Assembly (NCBI GenBank): GCA_022575985.1
Contig: JAKSXM010000014.1
Span: 24,366,001 to 24,430,000 of the forward strand
Length of the DNA stretch: 64,000 nt
DNA from: Anagrus nilaparvatae
Taxonomy: Eukaryota; Arthropoda; Insecta; Hymenoptera; Mymaridae
Direction: 5' to 3'
Position numbers and translations under genes: made by a program. This document shows, one piece after another, positions 46,801-61,240 of the stretch (within the stretch, counting starts at the first letter, position 1; every line of letters starts with the position of its first letter). Below the pieces are notes generated by a model that was given only the letters and a program-made list of their open reading frames with translations, had not been told where the DNA came from and searched no databases.

Positions 46801-49800
46801 TTTCATTATAAGTAAACTTGTTTTATAAAAATTTTAACCAATTCAAATGGTTTCAAGCAAGTAGATCCAAAGATTCTAAAAATACAATATTTTTGATACC
46901 TATTTATATTTTTATATCTTGTTTTTTTATTTCTCAGGCCTTTTGGACTGTTTTTGTTAAGGTTTTTCTCTATTTTACATATTTTTTCATTATAAGTAAA
47001 CTTGTTTTATAAAAATTTTAACCAATTCAAATGGTTTCAAGCAAGTAGATCCAAAGATTCTAAAAATACAATATTTTTGATACCTATTTAAATTTTTTAT
47101 ATTATGTTTTTTTTATTTCTCAGGCCTTTTGGACTGTATTTGTTTAAGTTTTTCTCTATTTTATATATTTTTCTATTATAAGTAAACTTGGTTTATAAGA
47201 ATTTTAACCAATTCAAATGGTTTCATGAAAGTGGATCCACCTTTTCTAAATATACTATAATTTTAATACTTATTTAATTTATTTATATCTTGTTTTTTAA
47301 TTACGCTGGGCTGGTGGGCCGTATTTGTTTTAGTTTTCCTCTACATAGAATATTCTCTTATTATTAGTAAACTTGGTTTATAAAAATTTTAACCAATTCA
47401 AATGGTTTCAAGCAAGTAGATCCAAAGATTCTAAAAATACAATATTTTTGATACCTATTTATATTTTTATATCTTGTTTTTTTATTTCTCAGGCCTTTTG
47501 GACTGTTTTTGTTAAGGTTTTTCTCTATTTTACATATTTTTTCATTATAAGTAAACTTGTTTTATAAAAATTTTAACCAATTCAAATGGTTTCAAGCAAG
47601 TAGATCCAAAGATTCTAAAAATACAATATTTTTGATACCTATTTATATTTTTATATCTTGTTTTTTTATTTCTCATGCCTTTTGGACTGTATTTGTTAAG
47701 GTTTTTCTCTATCTTACATATTTTTTCATTATAAGTAAACGTGTTTTATAAAAATTTTAACCTATTCAAATGGTTTCATGAAAGTGGATCCACCTTTTCT
47801 AAATATACAATAATTTTAATACTTATTTAATTTATTTATATCTTGTTTTTTAATTACGCTGGCCTGAAGGGCCGTATTTGTTTAAGTTTTTCTCTACGTA
47901 GAATATTCTCTCATTATTTGTAAACTTGGTTTATAAAAATTTTAACCAATTCAAATGGTTTTATGCAAGTAGATCCAACGTTTATAAAAATACAATAATT
48001 TTGATACCTAATTAAATTTTTTATATCTTGTTTTTTTATTTCTCAGGCCTTTTTGACTGTATTTGTTTAGGTTTTTCAGTATTTTACATATTTTTTCATT
48101 ATAAGTAAACTTGTTTTATAAAAATTTTAACCTATTCAAATGGTTTCATGCAAGTGGATCCAACGTTTATAAAAATACAATAATTTTGATACCTAATTAA
48201 ATTTTTTATATCTTGTTTTTTTATTTCTCAGGCCTTTTGGACTGTATTTGTTTAAGTTTTTCTCTATTTTATATATTTTTCTATTCTAAGTAAACTTGGT
48301 CTATAAAAATTTTAACCTATTCAAATGGTTTCATGAAAGTGGATCCACCTTTTCTAAATATACAATAATTTTAACACTTATTTAATTTATGTATATCTTG
48401 TTTTTTAATTACGCTGGCCTGAAGGGCCGTATTTGTTTAAGTTTTTCTCTACGTAGAATATTCTCTCATTATTAGTAAAATTGGTTTATAAAAATTTTAA
48501 ACAATTCAAATGGTTTTATGCAAGTAGATCCAACGTTTATAAAAATACAATAATTTTGATACCTAATTAAATTTTTTATATCTTGTTTTTTTATTTCTCA
48601 GGCCTTTTTGACTGTATTTGTTTAGGTTTTTCTCTATTTTACATATTTTTTCATTATAAGTAAACTTGTTTTATAAAAATTTTAACCTATTCAAATGGTT
48701 TCATGCACGTGGATCCAACGTTTATAAAAATACAATAATTTTGATACCTATTTAAAATTTTTATATTATGTTTTTTTATTTCTCAGGCCTTTTGGACTGT
48801 ATTTGTTTAAGTTTTTCTCTATTTTATATATTTTTCTATTATAAGTAAACTTGTTTTATAAGAATTTTAACCAATTCAAATGGTTTCATGAAAGTGGATC
48901 CACCTTTTCTAAATATACAATAATTTTAACACTTATTTAATTTATTTATATATTGTTTTTTAATTACGCTGGCCTGAAGGGCCGTATTTGTTTAAGTTTT
49001 TCTCTACGTAGAATATTCTCTCATTATTAGTAAAATTGGTTTATAAAAATTTTAACCAATTAAGATGGTTTTATGCAAGTAGATCCAACGTTTATAAAAA
49101 TACAATAATTTTGATACCTAATTAAATTTTTAATATCTTGTTTTTTTATTTCTCAGGCCTTTTTGACTGTATTTGTTTAGGTTTTTCTCTATTTTACATA
49201 TTTTTTCATTATAAGTAAACTTGTTTTATAAAAATTTTAACCTATTCAAATGGTTTCATGCAAGTGGATCCAACGTTTATAAAAATACAATAATTTTGAT
49301 ACCTATTTAAATTTTTTATATTATGTTTTTTTATTTCTCAGGCCCTTTGGACTGTATTTGTTTAAGTTTTTCTCTATTTTATATATTTTTCTATTATAAG
49401 TAAACTTGGTTTATAAGAATTTTAACCAATTCAAATGGTTTTATGAAAGTGGATCCACCTTTTCTAAATATACAATAATTTTAATACTTATTTAATTTAT
49501 TTATATCTTGTTTTTTAATTACGCTGGCCTGGTGGGCCGTATTTGTTTTAGTTTTCCTCTACATAGAATATTCTCTTATTATAAGTAAACTTGGTTTATA
49601 AAAATTTTAACCGATTCAAATGGTTTAAAGCAAGTTGATCCAAAGATTCTAAAAATACAATATTTTTGATACCTATTTAAATAATTATATCTTGTTTTTT
49701 TATTTCTCAGGTCTTTTGGACTGTATTTGTTAAGGTTTTTCTCTATTTTACATATTTTTTCATTATAAGTAAACTTGTTTTATAAAAATTTTAACCAATT

Positions 49801-52800
49801 CAAATGGTTTCATGAAAGTGGATCCAACTTTTCTAAATATACAATAATTTTAATACTTATTTAATTTATTTATATCTTGTTTTTTAATTACGCTGGCCTG
49901 AAGGGCCGTATTTGTTTAAGTTTTTCTCTACGTAGAATATTCTCTCATTATTAGTAAAATGAGTTTATAAAAATTTTAACCAATTCAAATGGTTTCATGC
50001 AAGTGGATCCAACGTTTATAAAAATACAATAATTTTATAATTTTAATACTTATTTAATTTATTTATATCTTGTTTTTTAATTACGCAGGCCTGATGGGCC
50101 GTATTTGTTTTAGTTTTCCTCTACGTAGAATATTCTCTTATTATTAGTAAATTTGGTTTATAAAAATTTTAACCAATTCAAATGGTTTCATGCAAGTAGA
50201 TCCAAAGATTCTAAAAATACAATATTTTTGATACCTATTTAAATTTTTATATCTTGTTTTTTTATTTCTCAGGCCTTTTGGACTGTATTTGTTAAGGTTT
50301 TTCTCTATTTTACATATTTTTTCATTATAAGTAAACGTGTTTTATAAAAATTTTAACCTATTCAAATGGTTTCATGAAAGTGGATCCACCTTTTCTAAAT
50401 ATACAATAATTTTAATACTTATTTAATTTATTTATATCTTGTTTTTTAATTACGCTGGCCTGAAGGGCCGTATTTGTTTAAGTTTTTCTCTACGTAGAAT
50501 ATTCTCTCATTATTAGTAAAATTGGTTTATAAAAATTTTAACCAATTCAAATGGTTTTATGCAAGTAGATCCAACGTTTATAAAAATACAATAATTTTGA
50601 TACCTAATTAAATTTTTTATATCTTGTTTTTTTATTTCTCAGGCCTTTTGGACTGTATTTGTTTAGGTTTTTCTCTATTTTACATATTTTTTCATTATAA
50701 GTAAACTTGTTTTATAAAAATTTTAACCTATTCAAATGGTTTCATGCAAGTGGATCCAACGTTTATAAAATTACAATAATTTTGATACCTATTTAAATTT
50801 TTTATATTATGTTTTTTTATTTCTCAGGCCTTTTGGACTGTATTTGTTTAAGTTTTTTTCTATTTTATATATTTTTCTATTATAAGTAAACTTGGATTAT
50901 AAGAATTTTAACCAATTCAAATGGTTTCATGAAAGTGGATCCACCATTTCTAAATATACAATAATTTTAATACTTATTTAATTTATTTATATCTTTTTTT
51001 TTAATTACGCTGGCCTGGTGGGCCGTATTTGTTTTAGTTTTCCTCTACATGGAATATTCTCTTATTATTAGTAAACTTGGTTTATAAAAATTTTAACCAA
51101 TTCAAATGGTTTCAAGCAAGTAGATCCAAAGATTCTAAAAATACAATATTTTTGATACCTATTTATATTTTTATATCTTGTTTTTTTATTTCTCATGCCT
51201 TTTGGACTGTATTTGTTAAGGTTTTTCTCTATCTTACATATTTTTTCATTATAAGTAAACGTGTTTTATAAAAATTTTAACCTATTCAAATGGTTTCATG
51301 AAAGTGGATCCACCTTTTCTAAATATACAATAATTTTAATACTTATTTAATTTATTTATATCTTGTTTTTTAATTACGCTGGCCTGAAGGGCCGTATTTC
51401 TTTAAGTTTTTCTCTACGTAGAATATTCTCTCATTATTTGTAAACTTGGTTTATAAAAATTTTAACCAATTCAAATGGTTTTATGCAAGTAGATCCAACG
51501 TTTATAAAAATACAATAATTTTGATACCTAATTAAATTTTTTATATCTTGTTTTTTTATTTCTCAGGCCTTTTTGACTGTATTTGTTTAGGTTTTTCAGT
51601 ATTTTACATATTTTTTCATTATAAGTAAACTTGTTTTATAAAAATTTTAACCTATTCAAATGGTTTCATGCAAGTGGATCCAACGTTTATAAAAATACAA
51701 TAATTTTGATACCTAATTAAATTTTTTATATCTTGTTTTTTTATTTCTCAGGCCTTTTGGACTGTATTTGTTTAAGTTTTTCTCTATTTTATATATTTTT
51801 CTATTATAAGTAAACTTGGTCTATAAAAATTTTAACCTATACAAATGGTTTCATGAAAGTGGATCCACCTTTTCTAAATATACAATAATTTTAACACTTA
51901 TTTAATTTATGTATATCTTGTTTTTTAATTACGCTGGCCTGAAGGGCCGTATTTGTTTAAGTTTTTCTCTACGTAGAATATTCTCTCATTATTAATAAAA
52001 TTGGTTTATAAAAATTTTAACCAATTCAAATGGTTTTATGCAAGTAGATCCAACGTTTATAAAAATACAATAATTTTGATACCTAATTAAATTTTTTATA
52101 TCTTGTTTTTTTATTTCTCAGGCCTTTTTGACTGTATTTGTTTAGGTTTTTCTCTATTTTACATATTTTTTCATTATAAGTAAACTTGTTTTATAAAAAT
52201 TTTAACCTATTCAAATGGTTTCATGCAAGTGGATCCAACGTTTATAAAAATACAATAATTTTGATACCTATTTAAATTTTTTATATTATGTTTTTTTATT
52301 TCTCAGGCCTTTTGGACTGTATTTGTTTAAGTTTTTCTCTATTTTATATATTTTTCTATTATAAGTAAACTTGTTTTATAAGAATTTTAACCAATTCAAA
52401 TGGTTTCATGAAAGTGGATCCACCTTTTCTAAATATACAATAATTTTAACACTTATTTAATTTATTTATATATTGTTTTTTAATTACGCTGGCCTGAAGG
52501 GCCGTATTTGTTTAAGTTTTTCTCTACGTAGAATATTCTCTCATTATTAGTAAAATTGGTTTATAAAAATTTTAACCAATTAAAATGGTTTTATGCAAGT
52601 AGATCCAACGTTTATAAAAATACAATAATTTTGATACCTAATTAAATTTTTAATATCTTGTTTTTTTATTTCTCAGGCCTTTTTGACTGTATTTGTTTAG
52701 GTTTTTCTCTATTTTACATATTTTTTCATTATAAGTAAACTTGTTTTATAAAAATTTTAACCTATTCAAATGGTTTCATGCAAGTGGATCCAACGTTTAT

Positions 52801-54773
52801 AAAAATACAATAATTTTGATACCTATTTAAATTTTTTATATTATGTTTTTTTATTTCTCAGGCCTTTTGGACTGTATTTGTTTAAGTTTTTCTCTATTTT
52901 ATATATTTTTCTATTATAAGTAAACTTTTTTTTTTAAGAATTTTAACCAATTCAAATGGTTTCATGAAAGTGGATCCACCTTTTCTAAATATACAATAAT
53001 TTTAATACTTATTTAATTTATTTATATCTTGTTTTTTAATTACGCTGGCCTGGTGGGCCGTATTTGTTTTAGTTTTCCTCTACATAGAATATTCTCTTAT
53101 TATAAGTAAACTTGGTTTATAAAAATTTTAACCGATTCAAATGGTTTAAAGCAAGTTGATCCAAAGATTCTAAAAATATAATATTTTTGATACCTATTTA
53201 AATAACTATATCTTGTTTTTTTATTTCTCAGGCCTTTTGGACTGTATTTGTTAAGGTTTTTCTCTATTTTACATATTTTTTCATTATAAGTAAACTTGTT
53301 TTATAAAAATTTTAACCAATTCAAATGGTTTCATGAAAGTGGATCCAACTTTTCTAAATATACAATAATTTTAATACTTATTTAATTTATTTATATTATG
53401 TTTTTTTATTTCTCAGGCCCTTTGGACTGTATTTGTTTAAGTTTTTCTCTATTTTATATATTTTTCTATTATAAGTAAACTTGGTTTATAAGAATTTTAA
53501 CCAATTCAAATCGTTTCATGCAAGTGGATCCAACGTTTATAAAAATACAATAATTTTGATACCTATTTAAATTTTTTATATTATGTTTTTTTATTTCTCA
53601 GGCCTTTTGGACTGTATTTGTTTAAGTTTTTCTCTATTTTATATATTTATCTATTATAAGTAAACTTGGTTTATAAGAATTATAACCAATTCAAATGGTT
53701 TCATGAAAGTGGATCCACCTTTTCTAAATATACAATAATTTTAATACTTATTTAATTTATTTATATCTTGTTTTTTAATTACGCTGGGCTGGTGGGCCGT
53801 ATTTGTTTTAGTTTTCCTCTACATAGAATATTCTCTTATTATTAGTAAACTTGGTTTATAAAAATTTTAACCAATTCAAATGGTTTCAAGCAAGTAGATC
53901 CAAAGATTCTAAAAATACAATATTTTTGATACCTATTTATATTTTTATATCTTGTTTTTTTATTTCTCAGGCCTTTTGGACTGTTTTTGTTAAGGTTTTT
54001 CTCTATTTTACATATTTTTTCATTATAAGTAAACTTGTTTTATAAAAATTTTAACCAATTCAAATGGTTTCAAGCAAGTAGATCCAAAGATTCTAAAAAT
54101 ACAATATTTTTGATACCTATTTATATTTTTATATCTTGTTTTTTTATTTCTCAGGCCTTTTGGACTGTTTTTGTTAAGGTTTTTCTCTATTTTACATATT
54201 TTTTCATTATAAGTAAACTTGTTTTATAAAAATTTTAACCAATTCAAATGGTTTCAAGCAAGTAGATCCAAAGATTCTAAAAATACAATATTTTTGATAC
54301 CTATTTAAATTTTTTATATTATGTTTTTTTTATTTCTCAGGCCTTTTGGACTGTATTTGTTTAAGTTTTTCTCTATTTTATATATTTTTCTATTATAAGT
54401 AAACTTGGTTTATAAGAATTTTAACCAATTCAAATGGTTTCATGAAAGTGGATCCACCTTTTCTAAATATACTATAATTTTAATACTTATTTAATTTATT
54501 TATATCTTGTTTTTTAATTACGCTGGGCTGGTGGGCCGTATTTGTTTTAGTTTTCCTCTACATAGAATATTCTCTTATTATTAGTAAACTTGGTTTATAA
54601 AAATTTTAACCAATTCAAATGGTTTCAAGCAAGTAGATCCAAAGATTCTAAAAATACAATATTTTTGATACCTATTTATATTTTTATATCTTGTTTTTTT
54701 ATTTCTCAGGCCTTTTGGACTGTTTTTGTTAAGGTTTTTCTCTATTTTACATATTTTTTCATTATAAGTAAAC
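40340..54773. repeat. Two tandem copies of a 7,217 bp (39-monomer) block
   Basis: Copy 1 is 40340-47556 and copy 2 is 47557-54773. Many private variants recur at exactly this offset. The CTATTCTAAG + GGTCTATAAA pair is at 41064 and 48281. TAACCTATACAAATGG is at 44618 and 51835. The T-run variant AAACTTTTTTTTTTTAAG is at 45706 and 52923. CAAATCGTTTC is at 46290 and 53507. CAGGCCCTTTGG is at 42122 and 49339. Outside these limits the match ends: copy 2 continues with a TTTTTGACTG monomer at about 54895 where copy 1's successor has TTTTGGACTG. Few differences were seen between the copies. Confidence 0.88.
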
Positions 54774-57700
54774 TTGTTTTATAAAAATTTTAACCAATTC
54801 AAATGGTTTCAAGCAAGTAGATCCAAAGATTCTAAAAATACAATATTTTTGATACCTATTTATATTTTTATATCTTGTTTTTTTATTTCTCAGGCCTTTT
54901 TGACTGTATTTGTTTAAGTTTTTCTCTATTTTATATATTTTTCTATTATAAGTAAACTTGGTTTATAAGAATTTTAACCTATTCAAATGGTTTCATGCAA
55001 GTGGATCCAACGTTTATAAAAATACAATAATTTTGATACCTATTTAAATTTTTTATATTATGTTTTTTTTATTTCTCAGGCCTTTTGGACTGTATTTGTT
55101 TAAGTTTTTCTCTATTTTATATATTTTTCTATTATAAGTAAACTTGGTTTATAAGAATTTTAACCAATTCAAATGGTTTCATGAAAGTGGATCCACCTTT
55201 TCTAAATATACTATAATTTTAATACTTATTTAATTTATTTATATCTTGTTTTTTAATTACGCTGGCCTGGTGGGCCGTATTTGTTTTAGTTTTCCTCTAC
55301 ATAGAAAATTCTCTTATTATTAGTAAACTTGGTTTATAAAAATTTTAACCAATTCAAATGGTTTCATGCAAGTAGATCCAAAGATTCTAAAAATACAATA
55401 TTTTTGATACCTATTTATATTTTTATATCTTGTTTTTTTATTTCTCAGGCCGTTTGGACTGTATTTGTTAAGGTTTTTCTCTATTTTACATATTTTTTCA
55501 TTATAAGTAAACTTGTTTTATAAAAATTTTAACCTATTCAAATGGTTTCATGAAAGTGGATCCACCTTTTCTAAATATACTATAATTTTAATACGTATTT
55601 AATTTATTTATATCTTGTTTTTTAATTACGCTAGCCTAAAGGGCCGTATTTGTTTTAGTTTTCCTCTACGTAGAATATTCTCTTATTATTAGTAAACTTG
55701 GTTTATAAAAATTTTTACCAATTCAAATGGTTTCAAGCAAGTAGATCCAAAGATTCTAAAAATACAATATTTTTGATACCTATTTATATTTTTATATCTT
55801 GTTTTTTTATTTCTTAGGCCTTTTGGACTGTATTTGTTAAGGTTTTTCTCTATTTTACAAATTTTTTCATTATAAGTAAACGTGTTTTATAAAAATTTTA
55901 ACCTATTCAAATGGTTTCATGAAAGTGGATCCACCTTTTCTAAAGATACAATAATTATAATACTTATTTAATTTATTTATATCTTGTTTTTTAATTACGC
56001 TGGCCTGAAGGGCCGTATTTGTTTAAGTTTTTCTCTACGTAGAATATTCTCTCATTATTAGTAAAATTGGTTTATAAAAATTTTAACCAATTCAAATGGT
56101 TTTATGCAAGTAGATCCAACGTTTATAAAAATACAATAATTTTGATACCTAATTAAATTTTTTATATCTTGTTTTTTTATTTCTCAGGCCTTTTTGACTG
56201 TATTTGTTTAGGTTTTTCTCTATTTTACAAATTTTTTCATTATAAGTAAACTTGTTTTATAAAAATTTTAACCTATTCAAATGGTTTCATGCAAGTGGAT
56301 CCAACGTTTATAAAAATACAATAATTTTGATACCTATTTAAATTTTTTATATTATGTTTTTTTATTTCTCAGGCCTTTTGGACTGTATTTGTTTAAGTTT
56401 TTCTCTATTTTATATATTTATCTATTATAAGTAAACTTGGTTTATAAGAATTATAACCAATTCAAATGGTTTCATGAAAGTGGATCCACCTTTTCTAAAT
56501 ATACAATAATTTTAATACTTATTTAATTTGTTTATATCTTGTTTTTTAATTACGCTGGGCTGGTGGGCCGTATTTGTTTTAGTTTTCCTCTACATAGAAT
56601 ATTCTCTTATTATTAGTAAACTTGGTTTATAAAAATTTTAACCAATTCAAATGGTTTCAAGCAAGTAGATCCAAAGATTCTAAAAATACAATATTTTTGA
56701 TTCCTATTTATATTTTTATATCTTGTTTTTTTATTTCTCAGGCCTTTTGGACTGTTTTTGTTAAGGTTTTTCTCTATTTTACATATTTTTTCATTATAAG
56801 TAAACTTGTTTTATAAAAATTTTAACCAATTCAAATGGTTTCAAGCAAGTAGATCCAAAGATTCTAAAAATACAATATTTTTGATACCTATTTATATTTT
56901 TATATCTTGTTTTTTTATTTCTCAGGCCTTTTGGACTGTTTTTGTTAAGGTTTTTCTCTATTTTACATATTTTTTCATTATAAGTAAACTTGTTTTATAA
57001 AAATTTTAACCAATTCAAATGGTTTCAAGCAAGTAGATCCAAAGATTCTAAAAATACAATATTTTTGATACCTATTTAAATTTTTTATATTATGTTTTTT
57101 TTATTTCTCTGGCCTTTTGGACTGTATTTGTTTAAGTTTTTCTCTATTTTATATATTTTTCTATTATAAGTAAACTTGGTTTATAAGAATTTTAACCAAT
57201 TCAAATGGTTTCATGAAAGTGGATCCACCTTTTCTAAATATACTATAATTTTAATACTTATTTAATTTATTTATATCTTGTTTTTTAATTACGCTGGGCT
57301 GGTGGGCCGTATTTGTTTTAGTTTTCCTCTACATAGAATATTCTCTTATTATTAGTAAACTTGGTTTATAAAAATTTTAACCAATTCAAATGGTTTCAAG
57401 CAAGTAGATCCAAAGATTCTAAAAATACAATATTTTTGATACCTATTTATATTTTTATATCTTGTTTTTTTATTTCTCAGGCCTTTTGGACTGTTTTTGT
57501 TAAGGTTTTTCTCTATTTTACATATTTTTTCATTATAAGTAAACTTGTTTTATAAAAATTTTAACCAATTCAAATGGTTTCAAGCAAGTAGATCCAAAGA
57601 TTCTAAAAATACAATATTTTTGATACCTATTTATATTTTTATATCTTGTTTTTTTATTTCTCAGGCCTTTTTGACTGTATTTGTTTAAGCTTTTCTCTAT

Positions 57701-60131
57701 TTTATATATTTTTCTATTATAAGTAAACTTGGTTTATAAGAATTTTAACCTATTCAAATGGTTTCATGCAAGTGGATCCAACGTTTATAAAAATACAATA
57801 ATTTTGATACCTATTTAAATTTTTTATATTATGTTTTTTTTATTTCTCAGGCCTTTAAGACTGTATTTGTTTAAGTTTTTCTCTATTTTATATATTTTTC
57901 TATTATAAGTAAACTTGGTTTATAAGAATTTTAACCAATTCAAATGGTTTCATGAAAGTGGATCCACCTTTTCTAAATATACTATAATTTTAATACTTAT
58001 TTAATTTATTTATATCTTGTTTTTTAATTACGCTGGCCTGGTGGGCCGTATTTGTTTTAGTTTTCCTCTACATAGAAAATTCTCTTATTATTAGTAAACT
58101 TGGTTTATAAAAATTTTAACCAATTCAAATGGTTTCATGCAAGTAGATCCAAAGATTCTAAAAATACAATATTTTTGATACCTATTTATATTTTTATATC
58201 TTGTTTTTTTATTTCTCAGGCCGTTTGGACTGTATTTGTTAAGGTTTTTCTCTATTTTACATATTATTTCATTATAAGTAAACTTGTTTTATAAAAATTT
58301 TAACCTATTCAAATGGTTTCATGAAAGTGGATCCACCTTTTCTAAATATACTATAATTTTAATACTTATTTAATTTATTTATATCTTGTTTTTTAATTAC
58401 GCTAGCCTAAAGGGCCGTATTTGTTTTAGTTTTCCTCTACGTAGAATATTCTCTTATTATTAGTAAACTTGGTTTATAAAAATTTTAACCAATTCAAATG
58501 GTTTCAAGCAAGTAGATCCAAAGATTCTAAAAATACAATATTTTTGATACCTATTTATATTTTTATATCTTGTTTTTTTATTTCTTAGGCCTTTTGGACT
58601 GTATTTGTTAAGGTTTTTCTCTATTTTACAAATTTTTTCATTATAAGTAAACGTGTTTTATAAAAATTTTAACCTATTCAAATGGTTTCATGAAAGTGGA
58701 TCCACCTTTTCTAAATATACAATAATTATAATACTTATTTAATTTATTTATATCTTTTTTTTTAATTACGCTGGCCTGAAGGGCCGTATTTGTTTAAGTT
58801 TTTCTCTACGTAGAATATTCTCTCATTATTAGTAAAATTGGTTTATAAAAATTTTAACCAATTCAAATGGTTTTATGCAAGTAGATCCAACGTTTATAAA
58901 AATACAATAATTTTGATACCTAATTAAATTTTTTATATCTTGTTTTTTTATTTCTCAGGCCTTTTTGACTGTATTTGTTTAGGTTTTTCTCTATTTTACA
59001 TATTTTTTCATTATAAGTAAACTTGTTTTATAAAAATTTTAACCTATTCAAATGGTTTCATGCAATTGGATCCAACGTTTATAAAAATACAATAATTTTG
59101 ATACCTATTTAAATTTTTTATATTATGTTTTTTTATTTCTCAGGCCTTTTGGACTGTATTTGTTTAAGTTTTTCTCTATTTTATATATTTATCTATTATA
59201 AGTAAACTTGGTTTATAAGAATTATAACCAATTCAAATGGTTTCATGAAAGTGGATCCACCTTTTCTAAATATACAATAATTTTAATACTTATTTAATTT
59301 ATTTATATCTTGTTTTTTAATTACGCTGGGCTGGTGGGCCGTATTTGTTTTAGTTTTCCTCTACATAGAATATTCTCTTATTATTAGTAAACTTGGTTTA
59401 TAAAAATTTTAACCAATTCAAATGGTTTCAAGCAAGTAGATCCAAAGATTCTAAAAATACAATATTTTTGATACCTATTTATATTTTTATATCTTGTTTT
59501 TTTATTTCTCAGGCCTTTTGGACTGTTTTTGTTAAGGTTTTTCTCTATTTTACATATTTTTTCATTATAAGTAAACTTGTTTTATAAAAATTTTAACCAA
59601 TTCAAATAGTTTCAAGCAAGTAGATCCAAAGATTCTAAAAATACAATATTTTTGATACCTATTTATATTTTTATATCTTGTTTTTTTATTTCTCAGGCCT
59701 TTTGGACTGTTTTTGTTAAGGTTTTTCTCTATTTTACATATTTTTTCATTATAAGTAAACTTGTTTTATAAAAATTTTAACCAATTCAAATGGTTTCAAG
59801 CAAGTAGATCCAAAGATTCTAAAAATACAATATTTTTGATACCTATTTAAATTTTTTATATTATGTTTTTTTTATTTCTCAGGCCTTTTGGACTGTATTT
59901 GTTTAAGTTTTTCTCTATTTTATATATTTTTCTATTATAAGTAAACTTGGTTTATAAGAATTTTAACCAATTCAAATGGTTTCAAGCAAGTAGATCCAAA
60001 GATTCTAAAAATACAATATTTTTGATACCTATTTATATTTTTATATCTTGTTTTTTTATTTCTCAGGCCGTTTGGACTGTATTTGTTAAGGTTTTTCTCT
60101 ATTTTACATATTTTTTCATTATAAGTAAACT
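54590..60131. repeat. Satellite 15-mer higher-order repeat of 2,771 bp, two copies
   Basis: Frame phase marks 54590/57361, 55329/58100 and 56622/59393 are each 2,771 apart. Private variants do the same: GCTAGCCTAAAGGGCC at 55629 and 58400, and TTTTACAAATTTTTTC at 55853 and 58624. A third GCTAGCCTAAAGGGCC at 60248 is only 1,848 further on, which marks a shortened derivative. Confidence 0.8.
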
Positions 60132-61240
60132 TGTTTTATAAAAATTTTAACCTATTCAAATGGTTTCATGAAAGTGGATCCACCTTTTCTAAATATACTA
60201 TAATTTTAATACTTATTTAATTTATTTATATCTTGTTTTTTAATTACGCTAGCCTAAAGGGCCGTATTTGTTTTAGTTTTCCTCTACGTAGAATATTCTC
60301 TTATTATTAGTAAACTTGGTTTATAAAAATTTTATCCAATTCAAATGGTTTCAAGCAAGTAGATCCAAAGATTCTAAAAATACAATATTTTTGATACCTA
60401 TTTATATTTTTATATTATGTTTTTTTATTTCTTAGGCCTTTTGGACTGTATTTGTTAAGGTTTTTCTCTATTTTACAAATTTTTTCATTATAAGTAAACG
60501 TGTTTTATAAAAATTTTAACCTATTCAAATGGTTTCATGAAAGTGGATCCACCTTTTCTAAATATACAATAATTATAATACTTATTTAATTTATTTATAT
60601 CTTGTTTTTTAATTACGCTGGCCTGAAGGGCCGTATTTGTTTAAGTTTTTCTCTACGTAGAATATTCTCTCATTATTAGTAAAATTGGTTTATAAAAATT
60701 TTAACCAATTCAAATGGTTTTATGCAAGTAGATCCAACGTTTATAAAAATACAATAATTTTGATACCTAATTAAATTTTTTATATCTTGTTTTTTTATTT
60801 CTCAGGCCTTTTTGACTGTATTTGTTTAGGTTTTTCTCTATTTTACATATTTTTTCATTATAAGTAAACTTGTTTTATAAAAATTTTAACCTATTCAAAT
60901 GGTTTCATGCAAGTGGATCCAACGTTTATAAAAATACAATAATTTTGATACCTATTTAAATTTTTTATATTATGTTTTTTTATTTCTCAGGCCTTTTGGA
61001 CTGTATTTGTTTAAGTTTTTCTCTATTTTATATATTTATCTATTATAAGTAAACTTGGTTTATAAGAATTATAACCAATTCAAATGGTTTCATGAAAGTG
61101 GATCCACCTTTTCTAAATATACAATAATTTTAATACTTATTTAATTTATTTATATCTTGTTTTTTAATTACGCTGGGCTGGTGGGCCGTATTTGTTTTAG
61201 TTTTTTATCTACATAGAATATTCTCTTATTATTAGTAAAC

